Shown here: positions 1 to 8,207 of the stretch, piece by piece
Layout: each line of letters starts with the position of its first letter
Position numbering within the stretch: position 1 is the stretch's first letter
Assembly: GCF_020026915.1 (NCBI RefSeq)
Contig: NZ_JAINUY010000006.1
Location: 248,001-312,000 of the forward strand
Direction: 5' to 3'
Length of the DNA: 64,000 nucleotides
Source: Flavobacterium potami
GTDB lineage: Bacteria; Bacteroidota; Bacteroidia; Flavobacteriales; Flavobacteriaceae
The notes under the pieces: model-generated
What the model was told of the DNA's origin: nothing
Databases searched by the model: none
The model's input: only the letters and a program-made list of their open reading frames with translations
Program-made: the position numbers and the translations under genes

Positions 1-628
1 TGGATTGCAGATGTTTTTCAAATACAACTTCAATTTTGATTTCTTCTCCTGTGTGCAGTTTTCCTTTTTCTCCAATTACAGGATTGCTATCTTCATTTCC
101 TTGAAAAGTAAAAAAACCTTGTGTGTTGAAACTGCAATTGTCATAATTTCCAATTGTTCCTGCACCGGCTTCAAACATGGCATTTCGAACTTTATCAGCA
201 TTATCTTGAACAGTAAAAGTGACTAATTTTTGAATGAAATTTTGTTTCGGAACTAAAACCTTAGTATTTATTAAACCCAAGGCATCACAGAAAATTTTAT
301 TTACGCCTTGCGAATGATTGTCAAGTGCGGTATGAACTGCATAAATGGCAATGTCATTTTTGATAGCCTTTAAAATGGCACGTTCTACATAATTTTTGCC
401 TGTAATTTTTTTAATTCCAGAAAACAATATTGGGTGAAAGCAAACCACGAGATTGCAGTTTTTAGAAATAGCTTCGTCAATTACACTTTCTAAAGCATCG
501 TGACAGACTAAAACTCCAGTGCTTTCGGTCTCTGTATCTCCAACTAAAAGTCCGACATTGTCAAAATCTTCAGCATAAGCCAAAGGTGCCATTTCTTCGA
601 GGACTGAGATTATGTTTTTGATTTTCAT
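1..628 (-). CDS. Nif3-like dinuclear metal centre protein (partial, 3' end off window)
   Basis: Translating the minus strand from the ATG at 628 gives an open frame to the window edge, starting MKIKNIISVLEEMAPLAYA and followed by DNVGLLVGD, VCHDALESVIDEA and FHPILFSG. These are hallmarks of the Nif3/YqfO family (often named GTP cyclohydrolase 1 type 2), hexameric proteins with two metal ions whose physiological role is unsettled. The metal-binding His of FHP and the later HTALD motif are present. The visible 209 residues include the N-terminal half and the start of the inserted PII-like domain that longer Bacteroidetes versions carry (family about 365 aa). The C-terminal part lies outside the window. 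It is transcribed away from the toxin-antitoxin pair at 832-1331. Family assignment is firm, function less so. Confidence 0.85.
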   Translation of the reverse strand, partial: MKIKNIISVLEEMAPLAYAEDFDNVGLLVGDTETESTGVLVCHDALESVIDEAISKNCNLVVCFHPILFSGIKKITGKNYVERAILKAIKNDIAIYAVHTALDNHSQGVNKIFCDALGLINTKVLVPKQNFIQKLVTFTVQDNADKVRNAMFEAGAGTIGNYDNCSFNTQGFFTFQGNEDSNPVIGEKGKLHTGEEIKIEVVFEKHLQS

Positions 629-745
629 TTTAAATTTTGTTTCAAGTTTCATGTTTCAAGTTCTAAGACTTGCGTCTAAACCTTAAACAAATTAACGAAA
701 AAAAATATACTTTGATAAATTGAAATTTACTTTCGGATCAATCCA

Positions 746-812
746 TTTACATTTTGTTTGTAAAGGGGTGATTTATATTTTGTAAATCAAATTGCGACTT
801 TTCGTATATTTG
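746..812 (+). promoter_or_regulatory. Promoter and two dyads upstream of the toxin-antitoxin pair
   Basis: A Bacteroidetes-type promoter fits TTTG (779-782), 22 bp, then TATATTTG (805-812), 20 bp before the antitoxin start. Two short dyads overlap or precede it: TTTAC/GTAAA (746-750, 760-764) and GATTTA/TAAATC (770-775, 783-788). They are plausible operator half-sites for autoregulation by the antitoxin, as is usual for such pairs. The dyads are seen; binding is inferred. Confidence 0.4.
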
Positions 813-831
813 TAGTTCTAAATTAAAAGTC

Positions 832-1074
832 ATGACTACAATAAAAATTAATGAACAAACAAAAGAAGGCAAAGCATTCATGGCTATGTTCGATGCCTTT
901 TTTAAAAATGTTAGGGGTATTGAAATTGTTGAATCGGATACTTATGGACAGGTTAACGAAGAAGAAAGTCCATATAATCCTGAGTTTGTAGATATGGTTT
1001 TGAAATCTGCAAAAGATAATAATAGTACTGAAATTAATCCTAATGATGTATGGGGAAGTTTAGGATTAAAATAA
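832..1074 (+). CDS. Antitoxin of a YoeB/RelE-type toxin-antitoxin pair
   Basis: This 80-residue acidic protein lies directly upstream of, and overlaps by 25 nt, a YoeB/Txe-type toxin gene. It has the N-terminal strand pattern MTTIKINEQTKEGKAFMAMF common in small Bacteroidetes antitoxins (DUF2683-like) and an acidic C-terminal half (NEEESPYNPEFVDMVLKSAK) of the kind that wraps around and neutralises the toxin. No classical Phd/MazE DNA-binding fold is obvious, so the exact antitoxin class is uncertain. Size, order, overlap and partner identity support the call. The pair is probably cotranscribed from the promoter just upstream and repressed by its own complex. Confidence 0.75.
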   Translation: MTTIKINEQTKEGKAFMAMFDAFFKNVRGIEIVESDTYGQVNEEESPYNPEFVDMVLKSAKDNNSTEINPNDVWGSLGLK

Positions 1075-1331
1075 AGGAATTAGCAAAAAAGCAAATTATT
1101 CAACATTATAAATCTGGAGATAAAAAGAGTATTAAAAATATTGAAAAAATTCTTTTAGAACTTTCAGAAACTCCTTTTGAAGGAATTGGAAATCCAGAAC
1201 CTTTAAAATATGAACTTACTGGATTTTGGTCTAGAAGAATAAATCCAAAAGACAGAATGATATATTATTTGGAGGATGATACTGTGACAATCTTTATCGT
1301 TTCAGCAAAAGGTCATTACTCAGATAAATAA
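1050..1331 (+). CDS. Txe/YoeB family toxin (RelE superfamily mRNA interferase)
   Basis: This 93-residue basic protein reads MGKFRIKIKELAKKQI, then FEGIGNPEPLKYELTGFWSR, then RRINPKDRMIYYLEDD, and ends VSAKGHYSDK. The GIGNPEPLK...GxWSRRI..-.RxIY pattern and the C-terminal GHY are diagnostic of the Txe/YoeB family. Its members bind the ribosomal A site and cleave mRNA; the Glu, Arg and His/Tyr residues of these motifs are the known catalytic positions and are present, so the toxin looks intact. It starts inside the antitoxin gene and ends 5 bp before lpxK, so read-through could place the essential lpxK gene under the same promoter. Confidence 0.88.
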   Translation: MGKFRIKIKELAKKQIIQHYKSGDKKSIKNIEKILLELSETPFEGIGNPEPLKYELTGFWSRRINPKDRMIYYLEDDTVTIFIVSAKGHYSDK

Positions 1332-1336
1332 CTTCT

Positions 1337-2359
1337 ATGAACTTACTTCGAAAATTACTTTTCCCTTTCGCCATTTTATACGGATTCATAACTTCAATTC
1401 GTAATTTTCTTTTTGATAAAGGTGTTTTAAAATCGACTTCGTTTGATATTCCGGTTATTGCAGTTGGAAACCTGAGTGTTGGCGGAACGGGTAAAACACC
1501 GCAAATAGAATATTTGATTAGATTGCTGTTGGATAAATATCAGATTGCAACATTAAGCCGTGGTTACAAAAGAAAGTCGGAAGGTTTTGTTTTGGCCAAT
1601 GAAAATTCGAATGCAGAAATTTTGGGCGACGAACCTTTCCAATTTTATCAAAAATTTCCATTTGTAATGGTTGCCGTAGATGCCGACAGAACAAATGGGA
1701 TAAAACAATTGCTTTCTGAGCAAGTTACACCCGAGGTTATTTTACTCGATGATGCCTACCAGCACAGAAAGGTAAAAGCAGGGTTTTATATTTTATTGAC
1801 TTCATACGATGATTTGTACGCAGACGATTTCATGCTTCCAACAGGAAATTTACGAGAGAGCAGAAGCGGAGCAGAAAGGGCCAATATAGTAGTAGTTACA
1901 AAATGTCCTAAAATTTTGTCTAACGAAGAACAAGCCAAAATTCGCTTAAAACTAAAGTTGGGCTCTTCACAGCAAGTCTTTTTTACTTTTATAGATTATG
2001 ACGAAGTAATTTATGGTAAAGAAGCAGAAATTGCTGTAAATGAAATTAAATCGGAACCGAAATTACTTTTGGCCGGAATTGCAAAACCGAAACCATTTTT
2101 TGATTATTTGAAAAATGAAACTGATGAATGTTTGACTTTTCCAGATCACCATCATTTTTCTGATGCAGATTTAGATTCCATTCAAGAAAAAGCAAAAGGA
2201 AAAAAAATAATTACAACCGAAAAAGATTACGTAAGATTAAAAGATTCTAAGCTGGTTTCACAATTGTATTATTTGCCTATAAAAAGCAGTTTCATAAATG
2301 ATCAACAAACCTTTGATGCAACAATCTTGGAGTACGTTAAGAAAAATTTAGAACCTTAG
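1337..2359 (+). CDS. lpxK: Tetraacyldisaccharide 4'-kinase (lipid A synthesis)
   Basis: LpxK phosphorylates the 4' position of the tetraacyldisaccharide lipid A precursor at the inner face of the cytoplasmic membrane. The 340-residue length matches the family. An N-terminal hydrophobic helix (about residues 6-22) is followed by the Walker A segment VGNLSVGGTGKTPQ at about 42-55, DEPFQFYQKFPF, the DDAYQHR motif, and a C-terminal half with FPDHHHFS and TTEKDYVRL, all typical of LpxK. It starts 5 bp after the toxin gene on the same strand and converges on the histidine kinase gene, with only 11 bp between stop codons. It appears complete. Confidence 0.96.
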   Translation: MNLLRKLLFPFAILYGFITSIRNFLFDKGVLKSTSFDIPVIAVGNLSVGGTGKTPQIEYLIRLLLDKYQIATLSRGYKRKSEGFVLANENSNAEILGDEPFQFYQKFPFVMVAVDADRTNGIKQLLSEQVTPEVILLDDAYQHRKVKAGFYILLTSYDDLYADDFMLPTGNLRESRSGAERANIVVVTKCPKILSNEEQAKIRLKLKLGSSQQVFFTFIDYDEVIYGKEAEIAVNEIKSEPKLLLAGIAKPKPFFDYLKNETDECLTFPDHHHFSDADLDSIQEKAKGKKIITTEKDYVRLKDSKLVSQLYYLPIKSSFINDQQTFDATILEYVKKNLEP

Positions 2360-2370
2360 TGTGTTGAAAA

Positions 2371-4542
2371 TTAATCAAAAAATTTAGCGATTGTACAGTA
2401 GAACTCGTCTGGAACAAAAGGTTTTGTAATCACATCATTCATTCCAAAAGAAAGCAGCATATCGCGATTTTCATCAAGCGAAATTGCGGTTAAAGCAATA
2501 ACCGGAGTGGTTTTGTCAAATTCTCGAATTAATTTCGTAGCCGTTGTTCCATTAATTCCAGGAAGATGCACATCCATTAAAATCATATCAAAACGTTTGA
2601 TTTTTAAAAGCTCGACAGCATCTTCTCCATTATCTACAATTTCGCAGGTAATGTTTTTGTTTTCAAGCATTTTTCTAGTTATCATTTGATTGATTTTATT
2701 GTCTTCAATCAATAAAATAGACTTGTTCATCAATTGTTTATCGTTGTATGGTTTTACTTCCTCGATTACTTCCAATGGTTCTTTGTTAATTTTGAAATTT
2801 AATTTGAAGGTAAAAGTAGACCCTTTACCAACTTCACTTTTTAATTTTATTTCGCCTCCTAATAGTTCAATTAATTTTTTTACGATTGTTAGGCCAAGAC
2901 CCGTTCCGCCATATTTTCTGTTTACTTCGATAGAACCTTGAGAGAAACTTTCAAAAACACTTTGAAGCTTGTCTTCCGGAATTCCGATTCCAGTATCTAC
3001 AATTTCAAAGTAAACCGTAGCAGTTTCGTCTTCTTGCGAATACAATTTTGCAATAACATTTACGTGTCCATTTTGTGTAAATTTTAATGCGTTGTTGATT
3101 AGGTTTAGTATAATTTGAGATAATTTGGTTGGATCCCCCATCAAGTTATCTGGAATTGAACTGTCTATTTCTAAATTGAAATAATTTCTATTGGCCGTTG
3201 CTAACTCTTTTAAAGAACTTTGAATATTAAAAAGTAACTCTTTAAGGTTGAAACTTATATTTTCTACTTCAACTTTAGTGGAGTCAATTTTGTTTACCTC
3301 AAGGATTTCATTAATAAAAGTCGTCAAATAATTTCCTGAAAACTTTAAAGATTCCAAGTATTGTAACTGCTTTTTCTTCGGATTATCTTCTAATAAGATA
3401 TGTGTAATACCGTTGATCGCATTCAATGGTGTTCGCAACTCATGACTTACAGTAGATAAGAATTCAGATCTTGCTTTTGAAGCTTTTTCTGCTTTGTTTT
3501 TAGCTAAGATCAATTCTTTGTTTTTTTCGCGAAGCAGTAAATTATTCTGATTTCTAATGATATTGTTTTTATACAAAGCCAAACTCAAAAGAGACAAAAT
3601 AGAAATTAAGGCAATTGCCAGAATACTCACCAATTTAGAATAGCGATAGGTTTTTAACTGAAATTTTTCTTCGCTTTCTTTTTTTATCGAATTGTTTAAA
3701 GATTGATTTTTCTTGAATTTTTCGAATTCATTTAAATCAACTTTAGCATTTTTTAGTTTTATAAGATAATTTTCCAGCTGATAATGTTCATCCAAATAGG
3801 AATAAGCCAAATCATAATTTTTGGTTTGTTTATAATATTGGCTGATTGCTAAAACAATTTTTGATTTTTTTGTAAAATCATTGTTTTTGGCATTGTATTC
3901 TAAGGCATTGTCAAGGAAAATTATGGCAGAATCATTTCTTTTGAGCTGTGTTTCAATTAGTCCTAATTGATAATAAGAATCTGCTTTGGTTCTTAAAATG
4001 GCACTATTATCTGGTTTTTTTGTGATTTTTTGAAATGCTTTGGCTGCTAAAGGAAGATTTTCATTAGTCTTTAAAGCCATTGCTATTTGGTAATTCAAAA
4101 CATCAGCATGATCTTCAATTCCGAGATCTTTTAATAATTGCTGCGCTTTTACATAATAAACGGCAGCCGTTTTATAATCGCCTTTTGCAGTATTTGTCAA
4201 TCCAATATAATGCAGCGCTAAAACTTTTGTACAGCTTGGTTTTAGTGTATCAAATAATGCAACAGTTTTATGGAAGTTTTTTAAAGCATCTTCAAACTTT
4301 TTTTGATTGTAGTAAATTTTACCAAGTTTAAAAGTTTGGAGTGCCAAATTTTCCTTTTTACCATTGACCTCGCAAAAATTAATTGATTTTTGAGTGTAAA
4401 AAACAGCCTGACTGAACTTTTTATTGTTAAGATTGAAATTGGCAAGCTTGTTATAATAGATAACGCTATCCGTATTCTTTTGGTTTTGAGAATACAAAAA
4501 CGAGTTAAAAAAACAAACCACAATAAAAAGATAGTATTTCAT
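2371..4542 (-). CDS. TPR-containing hybrid sensor histidine kinase/response regulator
   Basis: This 723-residue protein has, in order: a signal peptide (1-18), a periplasmic TPR array (about 25-260), a transmembrane helix (about 301-324), a coiled linker, a HisKA domain with SHELRTPLNAI (His367), a HATPase domain with NLINNALKF, DTGIGIPEDKL and GGTGLGLTI, and a C-terminal receiver beginning ILLIEDNKINQ with the phosphoacceptor in MDVHLPG (Asp657) and a late TKPF lysine motif. It is a one-protein phosphorelay of a kind common in Flavobacteria. The output partner is not visible, since no DNA-binding domain follows and no regulator gene adjoins. The stimulus is unknown. All catalytic motifs look intact. 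Confidence 0.93.
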   Translation of the reverse strand: MKYYLFIVVCFFNSFLYSQNQKNTDSVIYYNKLANFNLNNKKFSQAVFYTQKSINFCEVNGKKENLALQTFKLGKIYYNQKKFEDALKNFHKTVALFDTLKPSCTKVLALHYIGLTNTAKGDYKTAAVYYVKAQQLLKDLGIEDHADVLNYQIAMALKTNENLPLAAKAFQKITKKPDNSAILRTKADSYYQLGLIETQLKRNDSAIIFLDNALEYNAKNNDFTKKSKIVLAISQYYKQTKNYDLAYSYLDEHYQLENYLIKLKNAKVDLNEFEKFKKNQSLNNSIKKESEEKFQLKTYRYSKLVSILAIALISILSLLSLALYKNNIIRNQNNLLLREKNKELILAKNKAEKASKARSEFLSTVSHELRTPLNAINGITHILLEDNPKKKQLQYLESLKFSGNYLTTFINEILEVNKIDSTKVEVENISFNLKELLFNIQSSLKELATANRNYFNLEIDSSIPDNLMGDPTKLSQIILNLINNALKFTQNGHVNVIAKLYSQEDETATVYFEIVDTGIGIPEDKLQSVFESFSQGSIEVNRKYGGTGLGLTIVKKLIELLGGEIKLKSEVGKGSTFTFKLNFKINKEPLEVIEEVKPYNDKQLMNKSILLIEDNKINQMITRKMLENKNITCEIVDNGEDAVELLKIKRFDMILMDVHLPGINGTTATKLIREFDKTTPVIALTAISLDENRDMLLSFGMNDVITKPFVPDEFYCTIAKFFD

Positions 4543-4569
4543 GTATGGGCAATGCTTTTACAATGAATC

Positions 4570-5568
4570 TTATTTTTTCCTTATTAGTAAAATTAAATCA
4601 ATCAATCTGGATGAATAGCCAATTTCGTTATCGTACCAGCCTACTACTTTTACCATTTTATCGATAACAGAAGTCAGCTGTGCATCAAATAAACAAGAAT
4701 GTCTGTTGCCAATTACATCAACCGAAACAATAGGATCTTCTGTGTAATCTAATATTCCTTTTAAATTTGTTTTGGAAGCTTCTTTAAACGCTTTATTTAT
4801 TTCTTCAATAGTTACTGCACGTTTTACATTGAAGGTAATGTCTGTTAATGAACCATCTGGAACCGGAACACGAATACCGCATCCGCCCATTTTGTTGTGC
4901 AATTTAGGAAAAATTTTTGTTAATGCCTTAGCTGCACCTGTAGTTGTTGGAACAATTGATTGACTTGCACCTCTAGCACGTCGCAAGTCCTTATGTGGCT
5001 GGTCGTGAAGACTTTGGTCTGTTGTAAAAGAATGTATAGTAGTGATGTAAGCCTGCTCGATTCCACACAATTCTTCAATGATTTTTATCATCGGTGCGGC
5101 ATTGTTTGTCGTACAACTTGCATTAGAAACTATATTTTCGTTTCCATCTAGAATATTTTCATTTACTCCAAGAACAACAGTTTTGATAGTGTCTACTTCT
5201 GAAGGTGCCGAAAGGATAACTTTTTTAGCTCCAGCCTCAATATGTCCGTTTAATTCTTCGTGAATTTTGTATTTTCCTGTACATTCAATTACAATATCAA
5301 TCGAATGCGATTTCCAGTCAAGATTTGAAATGTTCTTTTCATGAAAAAAGAAAAAATGCCTTCCATCTACAATGATGCTGTTTTCATCATGACTTACTTC
5401 AAAAGGTAAGACGCCATGAATACTGTCATATTTAATTAAATGTGACATAGTTTTATTGTCAGCAATGTCGTTTATAGCTACAACTTCGATTTCAGGATGA
5501 TTTAAAAGAAGGCGGAACAAATTTCTTCCAATTCTTCCAAATCCATTAATGGCAATTCTTGTTTTCAA
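4570..5568 (-). CDS. gap: Glyceraldehyde-3-phosphate dehydrogenase
   Basis: This 332-residue enzyme oxidises glyceraldehyde 3-phosphate to 1,3-bisphosphoglycerate in glycolysis. It begins MKTRIAINGFGRIGRNLFR (Rossmann NAD site), has SNASCTTN with the catalytic Cys152, HSFTTDQ with the catalytic His, RARGASQSIVPTTTGAAKA, and ends with the WYDNEIGYS motif. Length is standard. Several Bacteroidetes carry two GAPDH paralogues; whether this one is glycolytic or the gluconeogenic/NADP type cannot be decided from motifs alone. It is separated from the downstream kinase gene by 27 bp and from lipA by a perfect stem-loop. Confidence 0.95.
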   Translation of the reverse strand: MKTRIAINGFGRIGRNLFRLLLNHPEIEVVAINDIADNKTMSHLIKYDSIHGVLPFEVSHDENSIIVDGRHFFFFHEKNISNLDWKSHSIDIVIECTGKYKIHEELNGHIEAGAKKVILSAPSEVDTIKTVVLGVNENILDGNENIVSNASCTTNNAAPMIKIIEELCGIEQAYITTIHSFTTDQSLHDQPHKDLRRARGASQSIVPTTTGAAKALTKIFPKLHNKMGGCGIRVPVPDGSLTDITFNVKRAVTIEEINKAFKEASKTNLKGILDYTEDPIVSVDVIGNRHSCLFDAQLTSVIDKMVKVVGWYDNEIGYSSRLIDLILLIRKK

Positions 5569-5592
5569 CTTTTAGGTTATTCGTTTAACTGT

Positions 5593-5636
5593 TTAATCGT
5601 TTAATCGGTTTTACAATTAAACGATTAAACGATTAA
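5593..5636. repeat. Perfect 15-bp inverted repeat between lipA and gap (possible terminator)
   Basis: TTAATCGTTTAATCG (5593-5607) is the exact reverse complement of CGATTAAACGATTAA (5622-5636), with a 14-base loop. The arms themselves repeat GTTTAATC in tandem. It lies between lipA and gap, both on the minus strand. It could end the lipA transcript, but there is no long T run on the minus strand after it, so an intergenic repeat element is an alternative. Confidence 0.6.
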
Positions 5637-5642
5637 GCTTTT

Positions 5643-6509
5643 TTATAAAATATGTTTTTGTGCTTTGTATGAAGAACGAACAAGTGGTCCGCTTTCAACA
5701 TGTCTGAAGCCTAATTCAAGACCGAATTTTTCATAACGGGCAAATTGTTCAGGCGTAATAAATTCTTTTACAGGAAGGTGTTTTTTACTTGGCTGTAAAT
5801 ATTGTCCAATTGTTACGACGTCTACATTTGCATTTCTTAAATCTGTCATGGTTTGAAAAACCTCTTCTTCTGTTTCACCAAGACCTAACATGATTCCAGA
5901 TTTTGTTCTGTTGATGCCTTTCTCTTTTAGATAACGAAGCACCTCTAAACTTCTGTCGTATTTAGCTTGGATACGAACTTCGCGAGTTAAACGACGTACC
6001 GTTTCCATGTTATGAGAAACCACTTCAGGATTTGCTTCTACAATTCGGTCCAGATTTCTTTCTATTCCTTGAAAATCAGGAATTAAAGTTTCAAGAGTGG
6101 TACTCGGGTTCATTCTACGAATAGCTCTAACAGTTTCCATCCAGATAATAGAACCTCCATCTTTTAAATCATCTCTGTCCACACTTGTAACTACAGCGTG
6201 TTTGATATTCATGATTTTGATAGAACGTGCTACTTTCTCAGGTTCGTCCCAATCTACTGTTTCAGGTCTGCCGGTTTTAACGCCGCAGAATCCGCATGAA
6301 CGAGTACAAACATTTCCTAAAATCATGAAAGTCGCTGTTCCTTCACCCCAGCATTCACCCATGTTTGGGCAGCTTCCTGAAGTACAAATAGTATTTAAAC
6401 TATATTTATCAACTAAACCTCTAAGTTCAGTATATTTTTGTCCGATGGGTAATTTTACTTTTAACCACTTAGGTTTTGTGGTTTGTATATTTTCAGCGAC
6501 TGTTTCCAT
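5643..6509 (-). CDS. lipA: Lipoyl synthase
   Basis: LipA is a radical SAM enzyme that inserts two sulfur atoms into protein-bound octanoyl chains to make lipoyl groups for pyruvate and 2-oxoglutarate dehydrogenases. This 288-residue protein has both required cysteine sets: the auxiliary cluster motif [12 protein letters not shown] near residue 42 and the radical SAM motif CTRSCGFC near residue 72. GLGETEEEV and the C-terminal GPLVRSSY (the serine ligand region) follow. The start at 6509 fits family length. It is followed on the same strand by gap, with a stem-loop between them. Confidence 0.97.
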   Translation of the reverse strand: METVAENIQTTKPKWLKVKLPIGQKYTELRGLVDKYSLNTICTSGSCPNMGECWGEGTATFMILGNVCTRSCGFCGVKTGRPETVDWDEPEKVARSIKIMNIKHAVVTSVDRDDLKDGGSIIWMETVRAIRRMNPSTTLETLIPDFQGIERNLDRIVEANPEVVSHNMETVRRLTREVRIQAKYDRSLEVLRYLKEKGINRTKSGIMLGLGETEEEVFQTMTDLRNANVDVVTIGQYLQPSKKHLPVKEFITPEQFARYEKFGLELGFRHVESGPLVRSSYKAQKHIL

Positions 6510-6834
6510 ATATCAATATTCAAAGCACAAAGATACGGAATGTTGTTTATTTGGAGATTTGTTTAAGATTTAATTTAGTAATTCAATAGTTAATCAAGTA
6601 TAAATACGGTTTAATTATGTGTAATAAAAAAGTTAAATATGTGTAGTTAAAGTATTGTTTGGCTTTTAAAAGCGAATTTATTGTGACGAAAATCAAAATG
6701 GTGAATAATTATAGCAATGTTTTGACTTTTAATACTTTAAAATTTATATCTTTAAATGTTAAAAAAAATGAATTTTTATAATATTGGCACGATTCTTTTG
6801 TAATACATTTGTTGTTAAATTAATAAGAGTAAAA
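6510..6834 (+). promoter_or_regulatory. Divergent intergenic region with M48 gene promoter at 6784-6811
   Basis: This 325-bp AT-rich gap separates lipA and the M48 protease gene, which diverge. A Bacteroidetes-type promoter for the protease fits TTG (6784-6786 region), about 17 bp, then TACATTTG (6804-6811), 23 bp upstream of the ATG. The same -33 region reads TTGGCACG, which matches the -24 half of a sigma-54 promoter, but the -12 half is TTTTG rather than TTGC. I see no RNA gene or other ORF here. Confidence 0.45.
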
Positions 6835-7707
6835 ATGAAAAAGAAATTTATTGTATTAGGAGTTTTAGTAGCATCTTTTGGAGTTTCTAAAATGAATGCA
6901 CAGATTAATTTTGGGGATAAAGCAATTGGAGCAGTTCAAAAAGGGGTTACGGGTTTTACTTTTAGTAATGCCGATGCAGCAAAATTATCAAAAGAAGCTG
7001 TAGATAAATTAGATGCTGAACACGAAATTGCTGGACCTACTGATGGTTATGCTGTTAGGTTGAACAGAGTTTTTGGAAAACATGCGGCAGGCGATGGTTT
7101 TACACTAAACTATAAAGTTTATAAATTGAAAGAAGTAAATGCTTTTGCAACAGCAGACGGAAGTGTTCGTGTATATTCTGGTTTAATGGATATTATGGAT
7201 GATAATGAGTTAATTGCAGTAATCGGACATGAGATTGGACACGTGGCAAATAATGATTCAAGAGATGCTATTCGCGCAGCTTATCAAAAAGAAGCATTAA
7301 TGGATGGGGCAGCATCACAATCTGCAACTTTGGCGACAGTAACAGACAGCCAGCTTGGAAAAATAGGAAGTGCTATTATTGATAGTAAATACAGCCGTAA
7401 ACAAGAATCTGAAGCCGATTTATTTGCTTATAACTTCATGAAAAAAAATGGTTACGATGTAAATGCTGAAGAATCTGCTTTTAGAATTTTAGCTAAAATG
7501 AGTGAAGGATCTCAAGCTTCATTTATTGATCAAATGATGAGTTCGCATCCTGATTCTAAGAAAAGAGCTGACGATGCTAAAAAAAGAGCAGAAAAAGACG
7601 GATTGTATAAGGCTTATGTGCAACAAAAGATTGTAAATACTGTTCCTGCAGCAACTACAACTAAAAAGACGACCACTACCAAAAAAACAACAACGAAAAA
7701 GAAATAA
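6835..7707 (+). CDS. Secreted M48 family zinc metalloprotease
   Basis: This 290-residue protein is exported: MKKKFIVLGVLVASFGVSKMNAQ is a signal peptide cut after NA. The catalytic motif HEIGH sits at 132-136, with the third zinc ligand in ESEAD (Glu193), the pattern of the YcaL/BepA-like M48 peptidases that act in the periplasm on outer membrane proteins. The C-terminus is a low-complexity Thr/Lys tail (about 270-290). The ATG at 6835 is chosen over an in-frame upstream start at 6784 because the latter would overlap the promoter and bury the signal peptide. The gene stands alone between a divergent gap and a bidirectional terminator. Substrate unknown. Confidence 0.9.
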   Translation: MKKKFIVLGVLVASFGVSKMNAQINFGDKAIGAVQKGVTGFTFSNADAAKLSKEAVDKLDAEHEIAGPTDGYAVRLNRVFGKHAAGDGFTLNYKVYKLKEVNAFATADGSVRVYSGLMDIMDDNELIAVIGHEIGHVANNDSRDAIRAAYQKEALMDGAASQSATLATVTDSQLGKIGSAIIDSKYSRKQESEADLFAYNFMKKNGYDVNAEESAFRILAKMSEGSQASFIDQMMSSHPDSKKRADDAKKRAEKDGLYKAYVQQKIVNTVPAATTTKKTTTTKKTTTKKK

Positions 7708-7730
7708 CAATGGTTTCTTTAAAATAATAA

Positions 7731-7768
7731 AACCCGGCAAAATCTTAGTTTGCCGGGTTTGTTTTTTA
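7731..7768. terminator. Bidirectional intrinsic terminator
   Basis: AACCCGGCAAA (7731-7741) pairs with TTTGCCGGGTT (7749-7759), followed by a T-rich run on the plus strand and preceded by an A-rich run that serves the minus strand. It lies between the convergent M48 and bPH genes and slightly overlaps the end of the latter. Confidence 0.9.
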
Positions 7769-8146
7769 TCCTAATACGTGGAAAGCGAGAATTTTTTGCA
7801 CTTCGTAAACATTAACCGATTTGTTGAATTGTTTTACTATGCTTGGTTGCTGTTCGCTCGAAATCCAGATTTTTAATTCGGCATCTAGGTCAAAAGTTCC
7901 TGCCGTTTCTACACTGAATCTCGTGATATTCTTGTAAGCAATCGATTTGTATTCTGTTTTGCTTCCGGTGATTCCTTGCACATCAACAAGAATTAGTCTT
8001 TTGTTGGTGAAAATGAAAGTATCTCGAATAAGTTTAAAACCCATTTCGATTTCTTCATTTGTAGTTAAAAGTTGTCCGTATTTTTTAATTAAATCTTCCT
8101 GACTTACAGCGCCTGCATTGCCAAGAATAGCTGAAAATATTCCCAT
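7766..8146 (-). CDS. PH domain-containing protein (bacterial PH, YvbH-like)
   Basis: This 126-residue soluble protein has no signal or membrane segment. The pattern MGFKLIRDTFIFTNKRLIL...G.KTEYKSIAYKNITRFSVETAGTFDLDAELKIWIS matches the bacterial PH_1 domain family (PF08000-type): a beta barrel made of FTNKRLI, YKSIPY-like and SVE-G-D-DAEL blocks. Members form oligomeric rings and have no assigned biochemical role. The gene is complete and monocistronic, and shares a terminator with the convergent M48 gene. Confidence 0.85.
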   Translation of the reverse strand: MGIFSAILGNAGAVSQEDLIKKYGQLLTTNEEIEMGFKLIRDTFIFTNKRLILVDVQGITGSKTEYKSIAYKNITRFSVETAGTFDLDAELKIWISSEQQPSIVKQFNKSVNVYEVQKILAFHVLG

Positions 8147-8207
8147 TATTTTGTTTTTAGTTTGTTAAATCAATTGTGTTTTGAAGCAGTAAAAGTAATA
8201 GATTTTG

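Noticed and set aside
5-226. Plus-strand ORF at the left edge
   Set aside because: It is antisense to the well-supported Nif3-like gene on the minus strand.
6097-6573. 158-residue plus-strand ORF opposite lipA
   Set aside because: It is the antisense frame of a conserved enzyme gene with all its motifs.
6784-6834. Upstream extension of the M48 protease gene
   Set aside because: It overlaps the promoter and would move the signal peptide inside the protein.
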